Origin: Hoylesella pleuritidis JCM 14110
GTDB taxonomy: Bacteria > Bacteroidota > Bacteroidia > Bacteroidales > Bacteroidaceae
Reading direction: 5' to 3'
Assembly: GCF_000613725.1 (NCBI RefSeq)
Contig: NZ_BAJN01000009.1
Location: 51,624 to 115,623, forward strand
Length of the DNA stretch: 64,000 bases
The notes under the pieces were generated by a model. It was not told the origin of the DNA, searched no databases, and worked only from the letters and a program-made list of their open reading frames with translations. This document shows, in pieces, positions 55,455 through 63,489 of this stretch; position 1 is the first letter of the stretch, and each line of letters starts with the position of its first letter. The position numbers and the translations under genes are program-made.

Positions 55455-56504
55455 TTACTGGTGTTGTAAATATTTTGGATTCATCGAACTTCCGTTAATA
55501 TGGGGTATCGCTTGTATTGTCTTATTGGCAATAAACATTATCGGGATTGAAACTAAATAGCTAATGAAAATAAGGACAATATAGATAAGTAGTGGATATT
55601 TGAATCCATAGATGAAATCGTGGAATAGATAGTAGCAAAAGAAAGAATGGGTTAACCATATTATCAGTGAAAGTTTTCCCATAATAAGCAAAAATCGTTT
55701 TAGTATTCCAGTAAAGTTGATATGCAATAGAAGAAAAATATAAGCGAATTCGAAGAAAGGTGAGGTTATCGCACTTGAAATGAAACAATTTAAGATAAAT
55801 AAAGTAAATAAAATTAAAGGGGCAGTAACACTATTAGATTTAAGAAAAGGGATGTTTGTCCGTCCTTGTTCTACTTGCCTATGAAAAATGGCGCCAATAA
55901 CAAATGGAAACAAGGTATTGAAATATATTAAGATATAATTATACCACGCTGTATAAGCCTGAGTCGGGGCAATATAACGGCTAATTACATAGCAGCTAAC
56001 AACATAGAGAAAACCTGAGATGATGAGACTAAATACACATCCTACTTTATCAATAGTTTTGAATATCCATATCGAAGTAAAGGATAACAACATATATGGA
56101 AATAAAAACCACGTCTCGGAGTTATAGCTACTGCTGAGACTCGTAATGTTCAAGATGATGTCAGTAATGCTACCCGGGTATTTGCTTGCATTAACGAAGT
56201 GTCCAATACTAACGAATATCAACAGAATAAGCCAATAATGGATATAAAGTTTCAACAACCTCCTCGACTGCCCTTTGAAAGAAAGGTTGCTATGAAAATA
56301 GGTATAACTTAATCCATAGCCGCTAAGCATAAGGAAAATTCCAACTGGATTGCAGGCCCGACTAATGATATTCACTAAAGGCACTCCACCAAGGAATATT
56401 AGCGGATCACAAAAATTCCCAATATCGGGATTGTTGAATAGATGAAGGAATAACATCATCAAAATAGCGACACCTTTTAATATGGTCGTCTGTTCTCTTG
56501 TCAT
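55455..56504 (-). CDS. acyltransferase family 3 (OafA-like), A/T-rich stand-alone copy
   Basis: A 349-residue membrane protein with about ten helices. Family marks: TILKGVAILMMLFLHLFNNP (catalytic His near residue 21) and PVGIFLMLSGYGLSYTY. It should acylate a surface glycan. The gene is far more A/T-rich than the acyltransferase genes near 50-52 kb, which suggests separate origin. It is preceded by an unusually structured 270-nt leader with its own promoter (next entry). Confidence 0.87.
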   Translation of the reverse strand: MTREQTTILKGVAILMMLFLHLFNNPDIGNFCDPLIFLGGVPLVNIISRACNPVGIFLMLSGYGLSYTYFHSNLSFKGQSRRLLKLYIHYWLILLIFVSIGHFVNASKYPGSITDIILNITSLSSSYNSETWFLFPYMLLSFTSIWIFKTIDKVGCVFSLIISGFLYVVSCYVISRYIAPTQAYTAWYNYILIYFNTLFPFVIGAIFHRQVEQGRTNIPFLKSNSVTAPLILFTLFILNCFISSAITSPFFEFAYIFLLLHINFTGILKRFLLIMGKLSLIIWLTHSFFCYYLFHDFIYGFKYPLLIYIVLIFISYLVSIPIMFIANKTIQAIPHINGSSMNPKYLQHQ

Positions 56505-56776
56505 TGCATTAAATGTTTAATGCGATGCTTTTTACTCGAATTACGAAAGAGACAGCCAAGTACCTAACGTGAAGCGTGGACGAAATCACCCACGTCCAGA
56601 GGTACTTGGCGGAAACCTACAACAAGGAATGAGAGACGCCCACGCTATCGCGGACGTTCACATATTCATTCTTGTTGTTCATTCTACCGCCAAGTTTCCT
56701 GAACGTTATTGAATAAATAGCAAACGCTAAATTATTAACCCACAAAGAAAGATTTGGGCACATCTGTGCACCAAGT
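56505..56776 (-). promoter_or_regulatory. long structured 5' leader with competing hairpins (candidate regulatory RNA)
   Basis: Transcribed from a -7 element at 56783-56790 (minus TAACTTTG). Reading the RNA: segment A ACTTGGCGG (56687-56695), then ACAACAAG, a compact hairpin ACGTCCGC-GATAGC-GTGGGCGT (about 56634-56656), CTTGTTGT, and segment B CCGCCAAGTACCT (56600-56612). A and B pair. Further on, CGTCCA/TGGACG form a small hairpin, then segment C AGGTACTTGGC (56554-56564) pairs with the same segment B. A-B and B-C are mutually exclusive, the hallmark of a switch or attenuator. No poly-U tract follows the B-C stem, so any control would more likely act on translation or RNA stability. Confidence 0.65.
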
Positions 56777-57030
56777 CCAATGCAAAGTTACGATTTTATT
56801 TCTATTTTTATTACTTGATGTTAAATTATTTTGTTTTCTGTCTTATACTTTTTATTAAACAGGCTTATCTATATAAATCAATAATTAATATAGAATTGAT
56901 TGATGGATTTAAAATAATGCAAGCTGTGCGTCAAACTCTCTGGATATTGATACATACCTTACTTTGAGTTCACGTTAAATATTTTCAATCTAAAATGTAT
57001 TTGTGGAATTCTCAATTGGCAAATTTTCAT

Positions 57031-57038
57031 TACTTTTG
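57031..57038 (+). promoter_or_regulatory. promoter -7 element of the ECF sigma gene
   Basis: TACTTTTG, a full TAnnTTTG match, 29 nt upstream of the start codon at 57068. Between here and the leader RNA promoter at 56783, on the other strand, the DNA is plain A/T-rich. Confidence 0.62.
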
Positions 57039-57067
57039 CAACGGTTAAGGAAACAGATTACGGTAGA

Positions 57068-57580
57068 ATGCACGATATCGACCGAATTTTCAAATGTTAT
57101 TACAGACCGTTATGCCTTTACGCCATCCATTATTTGCAGGATGTGGATGCTGCAGAGGACGTTGTACAGGAATGTTTTACCCGGTTGATTGAGCGTGGAC
57201 AAACAGGACAACGACCGGAAAATGTCCGGGGCTATTTGTATGCGTCTGTGAGAAACGCCTGTGTCGACATGCTTCGCAAGGGACAATCTTTTGACTGTTC
57301 TATTCAACCGCAAGATTTAGATGAGCGTATCAGCGATGAGGAAACAATAGAACGCTCTGCTCACGAAGCCGAGCTTTGGGCTGCCATAGATTGTCTTCCG
57401 CCCAAACGCAAACAGGTCTTGCTGATGGCAAAACGCGATAATATGACGTATCAGGCTATTTCAGAAATTCTTAAAATCTCCGAAAAGACTGTCGGGAATC
57501 ATATTTCGCGTGCCCTTAAAGGACTTCGTGTTAAGTTCAATTTAAGTGATAATTGGGGTGATAATCTGTTTATTCTGTAA
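57068..57580 (+). CDS. ECF RNA polymerase sigma factor, Bacteroides expansion family
   Basis: A 170-residue sigma-70 family protein. Region 2: RIFKCYYRPLCLYAIHYLQD and VVQECFTRLIE; region 4: LPPKRKQVLLMAKRDNMTYQ and ISEKTVGNHISRALKGL. In Bacteroidota these sigma factors are usually followed by fecR and a TonB receptor gene; here no fecR follows, while a receptor-FecR set without a sigma gene stands at 38-42.6 kb. Its other neighbour is the T6SS array, transcribed towards it. It may be the displaced partner of that receptor or control envelope genes here. Confidence 0.93.
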   Translation: MHDIDRIFKCYYRPLCLYAIHYLQDVDAAEDVVQECFTRLIERGQTGQRPENVRGYLYASVRNACVDMLRKGQSFDCSIQPQDLDERISDEETIERSAHEAELWAAIDCLPPKRKQVLLMAKRDNMTYQAISEILKISEKTVGNHISRALKGLRVKFNLSDNWGDNLFIL

Positions 57581-58082
57581 ACCAATTCTCTTCATCTATG
57601 ACTGAATCCGAAATATGTATTGTCAAAGGATCCAACGATAGTACTGTGATAGGGTATGTTAATAATCTAAATACCAGCTAAGGAAAGGCTATGATATTTC
57701 CTATATTTACTGTTAACAAGTCGTATACTTGTGGGGCAGAACTTAGGGAGTTGTAAGGGTCTACTCCTATACTTCTCGTTTGATACAAATATGTATTAAA
57801 AACGAAAGAAAGGTTTGTTTTTATTTGGAATATTCGACAGTTTGGTGTTTTTTCGGAGGCTTTTTCTTTCGAATTTTGACCGTTTCCTGGATCTTTAAAT
57901 AAAGTCTCTATCTGAAAAGTATTCAGATTTTTAAGTTTTTTATTGATTAGGAAAAAGCAAATCCAAAAATCAAGTGCAAAGTTGCAGGATTTTTCGAATG
58001 TTTGTAGCATTTTGGCTGTTTTCATCATACTCTGATAGCCATTATTTCTTAATTTTAAGTCAGAAATTTGCTGCACGTACCA
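57581..58082. other. gene-poor stretch between the sigma factor and the T6SS array
   Basis: 502 nt without a convincing gene. A tiny frame at 57598-57681 (27 codons, MTESEICIVKGSNDSTVIGY and on) sits where the fecR start would be expected but has no recognisable domain. A minus-strand frame at 57678-58076 (132 codons) has biased composition, no clear ribosome-binding site and no domain, and I do not call it. The sequence is A/T-rich throughout. Confidence 0.5.
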
Positions 58083-58637
58083 TTATTTTGTATACCAGGT
58101 GTCGGCATAATTCAATGAGGAAAGCCAGCTTCGCCATTTTACTCTTTTATTTAACTTAAAACCAAAATAATGGGCTGAAGTTAATAGAAATTCTTTCAGA
58201 CTTTCATTCTTTTGAAGTCTGACTTTTTCTGACTTTTCAAATGGGCTGTCTTCAAACAAGTCTAATTTGTAACCATCTTTAAATACAAATTGTATCGCTA
58301 TTTTGTATTGATTTGTATTTATATAATCAAAACTATAAAAGCCTAATAAATCTGTTTTCCTATAACGTTTTTCTTTCTTTCCTATTTGGAAAACGACATT
58401 TTCCTTGGTATACTCCACGATTACGGTCTTATTGCAGATTTTCTGCAACAAATAGATGCATATACACACAATAGCACAGAAAGAGCAGGATATGGTCCAC
58501 CAATTATAATATTCGGCAGGGCAACAGAATTTGACTATAAAATAACTGAATATGATGAATACGCCTATCCATATCATAGACATATAGGGAGGATAAGTTA
58601 AGACATTGGAAAACTTATATTTATAATGAATATCCAT
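58083..58637 (-). CDS. two-helix membrane protein at the end of the T6SS array, unknown function
   Basis: A 184-residue protein with two adjacent membrane helices (residues about 18-40 and 46-65) and a cytoplasmic part with strand-rich character (VIVEYTKENVVFQIGKKEKR), perhaps a bacterial PH-like domain as in YcxB-type proteins. It follows the last member of the small-protein array by 3 nt and so belongs to its operon. Such two-helix proteins often serve as immunity proteins for membrane-acting toxins; here that is inference from position. Confidence 0.72.
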   Translation of the reverse strand: MDIHYKYKFSNVLTYPPYMSMIWIGVFIIFSYFIVKFCCPAEYYNWWTISCSFCAIVCICIYLLQKICNKTVIVEYTKENVVFQIGKKEKRYRKTDLLGFYSFDYINTNQYKIAIQFVFKDGYKLDLFEDSPFEKSEKVRLQKNESLKEFLLTSAHYFGFKLNKRVKWRSWLSSLNYADTWYTK

Positions 58638-58640
58638 AAA

Positions 58641-59063
58641 TTATACTTCTGTTCCTTTAAGTGTTGTTTTCCCAGTTGTATCTTCAACAATTGCACAAGC
58701 TAACTGGTATCGTGTTGATTCCGAAAAAAGAGTTGACACAAATGGCAGCCAACAAATAATACCACTAATTTTTTGCTTAGTATCATAGAAAGAGGCAGCA
58801 AAATAGTAAATAAGATGTCGATGCCTATCTCGATAACTGGTAATAAAGTTGGCATCCAGTTGATCGATGTTGGTTGGCAACTCTATGCGGATAATTCTCG
58901 AGTCTCCAATATAAGTTTCTAAATATTGTAAATTATCAGTGTCGCCCGAATTGGCAAAATAGCTATATACATTATAAATTAAGGGGGCTATCACAAAGAA
59001 ACCAATAGCCCTCCAAATGCCACCGGAATAAGATGCCATAAATAACAATTTTTCTTTATTCAT
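58641..59063 (-). CDS. array protein 4, short type: conserved N-terminus with a different C-terminus
   Basis: A 140-residue protein. Residues 1-95 share a membrane-spanning N-terminus with the other array members (MNKEKLLFMASYSGGIWRAI, FFVIAPLIYNVYSYFANSGD) and are nearly identical to the N-terminal half of array protein 1 (60666-61342). After ASFYDTKQK the sequence departs: it ends in a hydrophobic-to-polar tail (LPFVSTLFSESTRYQLACAI) and lacks the 120-residue C-terminal domain. The break of similarity suggests recombination between modules. Confidence 0.75.
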   Translation of the reverse strand: MNKEKLLFMASYSGGIWRAIGFFVIAPLIYNVYSYFANSGDTDNLQYLETYIGDSRIIRIELPTNIDQLDANFITSYRDRHRHLIYYFAASFYDTKQKISGIICWLPFVSTLFSESTRYQLACAIVEDTTGKTTLKGTEV

Positions 59064-59139
59064 TTGTCATTCCTTTAATGAATAAGCAGCAGCAACCCCC
59101 AGGCCCTATTTAGTAATTCTACCTCTGCCGATTACAATA
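59064..59139. repeat. duplicated spacer of the array (also at 59827-59900 and 60588-60665)
   Basis: Each array gene is separated by a related spacer containing TTTGTCATTC, TTTAATGAATAAGCAGCA, the CCCAGGCCCTATTTAGTAAT block (shortened in the third) and TTCTACCTC, running into the conserved gene ends. The direct repeats can support unequal crossing-over and so expansion or loss of array units. Confidence 0.75.
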
Positions 59140-59826
59140 TCATTTCTTCCCGAATAGTCTCACCAACTCGTCTTTGTCAATGATACGTGTAAGATACTCC
59201 GTTACAAACAGTCGATTTTCCTCGGCTGTGACGTTATCTTGAACATCGAAATAAGGGATTGACTTTGTGGAGCGGTCATAGGGGGTGCCGTCATCATTAA
59301 ACTTGCGATCAACTTTACCTGAAACAAACTTGTGCCAGAATACCGGGACAGGATTCTCTTTCGTTCCATATTTAGGATCATTTAGCTGCGTCTTATTCAC
59401 ATGAACCAGGAAGACATTGTCGGGATTGAAGTACGACTTTATTCTTCCTGCTCCCAGGTCACCTCCGCGTTTCTCCTTATTGAAGAAATCTACGCCCTCA
59501 AACATATAAAATGATATATACTTTTTTAGGGAATCATTATAAAAGGATTCTGTATGACAACGTTTCCTATGTCTATATCGGTCGCTATAAGTTTTATTTT
59601 TGAACCATGTCTGATCATAACCATGGGGGAAACTGACGGAAATGATTTTGGAATCTTTAATATAAGTATCCACATACTTCAACCCGTCTGTATTACCGGT
59701 GTTGAAGAGGTATTCACAAGCATTATACAGCAGTGGTGCCAATACGAAAAAACCGATGGCCCTCAAAATACCACTGGGACAAGATCCTATAGTTAAAACT
59801 ATAGCCAACCATTTTTCTTTATTCAT
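59140..59826 (-). CDS. array protein 3: membrane-anchored protein of unknown function
   Basis: A 228-residue protein with one or two N-terminal hydrophobic segments (WLAIVLTIGSC; AIGFFVLAPLLYNACEYLF). IGSC could be a weak lipobox. The C-terminal domain (residues about 108-228) begins MFEGVDFFNKEKRGGDLGAG and ends DKDELVRLFGKK. It is nearly identical to array protein 2 except in a stretch of about 40 residues (about 63-102; SVSFPHGYDQTWFKNKTYSD), where changes cluster. I know no family. Local hypervariation in a tandem duplicate beside a T6SS PAAR gene is what immunity proteins often show; a cargo role is the alternative. Confidence 0.78.
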   Translation of the reverse strand: MNKEKWLAIVLTIGSCPSGILRAIGFFVLAPLLYNACEYLFNTGNTDGLKYVDTYIKDSKIISVSFPHGYDQTWFKNKTYSDRYRHRKRCHTESFYNDSLKKYISFYMFEGVDFFNKEKRGGDLGAGRIKSYFNPDNVFLVHVNKTQLNDPKYGTKENPVPVFWHKFVSGKVDRKFNDDGTPYDRSTKSIPYFDVQDNVTAEENRLFVTEYLTRIIDKDELVRLFGKK

Positions 59827-59900
59827 TTGTCATTCCTTTAATGAATAAGCAGCAACCCCCAGGCCCTATTTAGTAATTCTACCTCCTGCTTATTACAATA

Positions 59901-60587
59901 TCATTTCTTCCCGAATAGTCTCACCAACTCGTCTTTGTCAATGATACGTGTAAGATACTCCGTTACAAACAGTCGATTTTCCTCGGCTGTGACGTTGTCT
60001 TGAACGTCGAAATAAGGAATTGACTTTGTGGAGCGGTCATAGGGGGTATTATCCATTTTAATTTGGCGATCAACAGTTCCTGAAACAAACTTGTGCCAGA
60101 ATACTGGGATTGGATTCTCTTTCGTTCCGTATTTAGGATCATTTAGCTGTGTCTTATTCACATGAACCAGGAAGACATTGTCGGGATTGAAGTACGACTT
60201 TATTCTTCCTGCTCCCAGGTCACCTCCGCGTTTCTCCTTATTGAAGAAATCTACGCCCTCAAACATATAAAATGATATATACCTTTTAAGGGAATCACTA
60301 TAAAAGCTTCTTGTGTAGCAACATTTCTTGTGTCTATATCTGTCACTATAACTATTAAATTTAAACCATGTCTGATCATAACTATGAGGAAAGTTGATGG
60401 AAATAATTTTGGAATCTTTTATATAAGTATCTACATACTTCAACCCATCGGTGTTACCGGTGTTGAAAAGATATTCACAAGCATTATACAGCAGTGGTGC
60501 CAATACGAAAAAACCGATGGCCCTCAAAATACCACTGGGACAAGATCCTATAGTTAAAACTATAGCCAACCATTTCTCTTTATTCAT
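59901..60587 (-). CDS. array protein 2: membrane-anchored protein of unknown function
   Basis: A 228-residue near-duplicate of array protein 3. Residues 1-58 and about 105-228 are almost the same at DNA level; differences gather at about 59-102 (SINFPHSYDQTWFKFNSYSD) and at a short patch near residue 185 (TVDRQIKMDNTPYD against KVDRKFNDDGTPYD). The spacer between the two genes is also duplicated (FIND: CATTCCTTTAATGAATAAGC), so the unit of duplication includes gene and spacer. Confidence 0.78.
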   Translation of the reverse strand: MNKEKWLAIVLTIGSCPSGILRAIGFFVLAPLLYNACEYLFNTGNTDGLKYVDTYIKDSKIISINFPHSYDQTWFKFNSYSDRYRHKKCCYTRSFYSDSLKRYISFYMFEGVDFFNKEKRGGDLGAGRIKSYFNPDNVFLVHVNKTQLNDPKYGTKENPIPVFWHKFVSGTVDRQIKMDNTPYDRSTKSIPYFDVQDNVTAEENRLFVTEYLTRIIDKDELVRLFGKK

Positions 60588-60665
60588 TTGTCATTCGTTT
60601 AATGAATAAGCAGCAAAACAATACTCAGACCCTTTTAGTAATTCTACCTCCTGCCGCTTACGATA

Positions 60666-61342
60666 TCATTTCTTCCCGAATAGTCTCACCAACTCGTCTT
60701 TGTCAATGATACGTGTAAGATACTCCGTTACAAACAGTCGATTTTCCTCGGCTGTGACGTTGTCTTGAACGTCGAAATAAGGAATTGACTTTGTGGAGCG
60801 GTCATAGGGGGTGCCGTCATCATTAAACTTGCGATCAACTTCACCCGAAACAAATTTGTGCCAGAATACCGGGACAGGATTCTCTTTTGTTCCGTACTTA
60901 GGATCATTTAGCTGCGTCTTATTCACATGAACCAGGAAGACATTTCCGGGATTGAAATACGACTTTATTCTTCCTGCTCCCAAGTCACCTCCACGTTTCT
61001 CCTTGTTGAAGAAGTCAACTCCCTCAAACATACATATTGCGACATGTTTTTTTAGTCTAGCATCATAGAAAGAGGCAGTAAAATAGTAAATAAGATGTCG
61101 ATGCCTATCTCGATAACTGGTAATAAAGTTGGCATCTAGTTGATCGATGTTGGTTGCAACTCTACGCGGATAATTCTCGAGTCGCCAATATAAGTTTCTA
61201 TATACCGTAAATTGTCAGTGTCGCCCGTATTGGCAAAATAGCTATATACATTATAAATTAAGGGAGCTATCACAAAGAAACCAATAGCCCTCCAAATACC
61301 ACCGGAATAAGATGCTATAGCTAACAATTTTTCTTTATTCAT
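60666..61342 (-). CDS. array protein 1: chimera of the two array types (frame broken once)
   Basis: The N-terminal half (61342 to about 61045; MNKEKLLAIASYSGGIWRAI) matches short-type array protein 4, while the C-terminal half from MFEGVDFFNKEKRGGDLGAG on matches array proteins 2 and 3 almost exactly. Near 61155 one G of GG is missing relative to array protein 4 (GGTTGGCAAC there, GGTTGCAAC here); with it a frame of about 226 residues stays open through the join. It lies 6 nt downstream of the PAAR-like gene and appears to be a recombinant that links the two types. Confidence 0.72.
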
Positions 61343-61348
61343 CTATTT

Positions 61349-62575
61349 TTAGTTTAATGTGTAAGCTGTTATTGGGTCAGTTGTATTATTCCCATCCTTC
61401 TTGATTTCCATGCTTAAATTTTGTATCATTTTTTGTTCTTTAAACTCTATCTCTTCATCATATGCTTCAGCTATTTTCATGGCAGCAAATCCACCAAGGA
61501 CGCCTAAGCCAATTTTAGCAATATTCGCTCCAAACTTTTTCCAACCATTGCTTACTTCTTTGGCATGTTTGGCAGAAATTTTCTCAACGTTTTGCTTTTG
61601 TATAGAAGCATGTTTTGCAGCAGCTTTTGTATTCTTCTCTGCGGCTTTCTGAGCTAACCGTTTATATCCCCTTTCCTGTGCAGCAAGGTCCTGAGAAATC
61701 TTTTCCACAGTCTCGTATGCTGCCTTAGAATCTTTAGCTGTTTTCCAGCTTCCTTCAGCTACACCTTCGCCTATCTGCAATTCATTCGAATGTTCCGTAA
61801 GCCATTTATCATGGTATTTCTCATCCTTGTATATTTCTTTATGATGTGACTTTGCTGTAAACCAGTCGTAGAAGTGAAAACCACTGGATATAGTCAGTGA
61901 CACGGGATTCAGTCCGCCAGTTGCTCCGCTGACCATTCCCTGCCAAAATTCGCTCTCACACTTTTTTGAGATAATTTCTTTATTGGCGGCTGTTAACATA
62001 CTGGCAGCCTCTTGTGCAATAGCATCATCCATGATAATCGTTATCAAGCCTCCTTGTGGGCATTCCAGTAAGGAACGATCGACAATCACATAATTGCCTC
62101 CCACCTTTATGTTCCGATGATATGCATCCCATGTCATGCTGGATACTACATCACAGTCATTCTCCTGCTTATAGCCATAGGTTATAGCTGTAAGCGCGAG
62201 TGTAGCTCCTGCAATGACACCTGCTGCTGCCAAACTTTCTCCTACAAGAAAGCCGACAGTTCCAAGAGCAAGTGCACCGAGTCCGCCTGTTCCAACAACA
62301 AGAACTCCTACCGCTGCTACTACTAATACTGCTGCAGCCAAGCCAAGTAACATACCTCCCAAGTTGCTCAAAATGCCCAAAGCAAAACTTTTGGTCAGCC
62401 TGCATTCAAAACATGCTGATATCTTGGTGTCTTTATAGGTCATAATAGGTGTAGGATCAGTTGCGCGGTATTGTTCAAAACGTGGTTGTTCAATGCATCC
62501 TATTTTACGAGGGACACCGCATGTCATGTTTGTGCAGACAATGTTTGTTCCCAAATATACAATTTCAAAGGTCAT
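61349..62575 (-). CDS. T6SS PAAR-like protein, DUF4280, with membrane segments
   Basis: A 408-residue protein. The DUF4280 halves are split: a Cys-rich start (CTNMTCGVPRKIGCIEQP, ISACFECRLTK) and, after a hydrophobic block at residues about 58-130 (three helices; Gly/Ala/Val-rich), the piece SLLECPQGGLITIIMDDAIA. A C-terminal region (about 285-375) is basic, Ala/Lys-rich and helical, with a further membrane segment (IAKIGLGVLGGFAAMKIAEA). PAAR-like proteins cap the VgrG spike and carry or pierce; the helices suggest a pore or membrane delivery role. Its place between VgrG and the small-protein array makes it the likely effector or effector carrier. Confidence 0.82.
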   Translation of the reverse strand: MTFEIVYLGTNIVCTNMTCGVPRKIGCIEQPRFEQYRATDPTPIMTYKDTKISACFECRLTKSFALGILSNLGGMLLGLAAAVLVVAAVGVLVVGTGGLGALALGTVGFLVGESLAAAGVIAGATLALTAITYGYKQENDCDVVSSMTWDAYHRNIKVGGNYVIVDRSLLECPQGGLITIIMDDAIAQEAASMLTAANKEIISKKCESEFWQGMVSGATGGLNPVSLTISSGFHFYDWFTAKSHHKEIYKDEKYHDKWLTEHSNELQIGEGVAEGSWKTAKDSKAAYETVEKISQDLAAQERGYKRLAQKAAEKNTKAAAKHASIQKQNVEKISAKHAKEVSNGWKKFGANIAKIGLGVLGGFAAMKIAEAYDEEIEFKEQKMIQNLSMEIKKDGNNTTDPITAYTLN

Positions 62576-62579
62576 ATTC

Positions 62580-63479
62580 CTATTCTATTTTTCTCAATTT
62601 GCAAAGTATCGTTAAGTCAACATTGTTTACCACCTCTTCGATTAGACGTACTTCAGCATTTTCAATATGCCGTTCTGCCTCATTAACTGTTTCACGGATA
62701 TTGAAAGATGGTCTGTACTGCGTAAATTTATATTGGATAGTCGGTTTGAACTGCTCATCATAGAATCGAACAATGTCTGATGACGAAGTCACATGTTCAT
62801 CCACACTCCCATTCCTGTCGTAAACAACTTTATTTGGAGATTCCTGATGTATTTTAGGTGTCATAGTCATTGGGAATGAGATTCCCTTGAACAATTGAGA
62901 GGGAAAAGTTATGGCATAAGGTTCATTATACTCTTGTTTTCCCACGAGATAATGATCGAAAACAAGCATATAAAACATCTTGCTGTTCATTTCTGCTTTC
63001 ATCATTTCCTGGTCAAGAATCAGCTTGTCCTGAGTTTCTAGAAACTGTTGAACAGCATTTTGAGTAGCGCTCGATCTTAGGAACTTGTATTTATCCCTGA
63101 AATGTTCTTTATAGTCTTCCCATGCCTCAACAACTTCTTTGTGGTTTACTATTTCACCAATATGGCCAGTATTCATATCCACGTTTATGACAGCCTTACA
63201 TTTTATCTTCTCAAGATCTACGACCATGTCCATCCCTGCTTGATATTGCGTTGGAAAAACAGAAACGATATTGTCATCGATGTTGAATGCAAGCTGCATG
63301 ATGTCGTGGCGAGAATTATAGACCTTTTCAACAGTATAATCTGTTTTCAGCCTATTAGTACTGACAGGCATACCATTTATCTTCATAGCAACGGTTTGCT
63401 CATTTCTGTATCGGACTTGTTGAAACTCAACATATTCTTTCTCTTTAATTTTCTCTTTCAGTTCTTCCCAATAGCCCAT
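62580..63479 (-). CDS. unknown 299-aa protein between VgrG and PAAR genes (candidate adaptor)
   Basis: A soluble 299-residue protein without signal peptide. It starts MGYWEELKEKIKEKEYVEFQ, is rich in charged residues, and has a beta-rich first third (DIMQLAFNIDDNIVSVFPTQ) and a helical middle (residues about 115-170). I recognise no family. Gaps are 10 nt to VgrG and 4 nt to the PAAR-like gene. Proteins encoded between spike and PAAR genes in other T6SS loci often load the effector onto VgrG, so an adaptor/chaperone role is a fair guess. Confidence 0.78.
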   Translation of the reverse strand: MGYWEELKEKIKEKEYVEFQQVRYRNEQTVAMKINGMPVSTNRLKTDYTVEKVYNSRHDIMQLAFNIDDNIVSVFPTQYQAGMDMVVDLEKIKCKAVINVDMNTGHIGEIVNHKEVVEAWEDYKEHFRDKYKFLRSSATQNAVQQFLETQDKLILDQEMMKAEMNSKMFYMLVFDHYLVGKQEYNEPYAITFPSQLFKGISFPMTMTPKIHQESPNKVVYDRNGSVDEHVTSSSDIVRFYDEQFKPTIQYKFTQYRPSFNIRETVNEAERHIENAEVRLIEEVVNNVDLTILCKLRKIE

Positions 63480-63489
63480 AGTCAGAGTT

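Noticed and set aside
56551..56700. Palindromic leader as the end of an IS element
   Set aside because: No transposase remnant nearby, and a consensus promoter reads through it into the acyltransferase gene; not fully excluded.
57678..58076. 132-codon minus-strand frame between the sigma gene and the array
   Set aside because: A/T-rich, no ribosome-binding site, no domain, biased composition. Kept only as a note within the gap entry.
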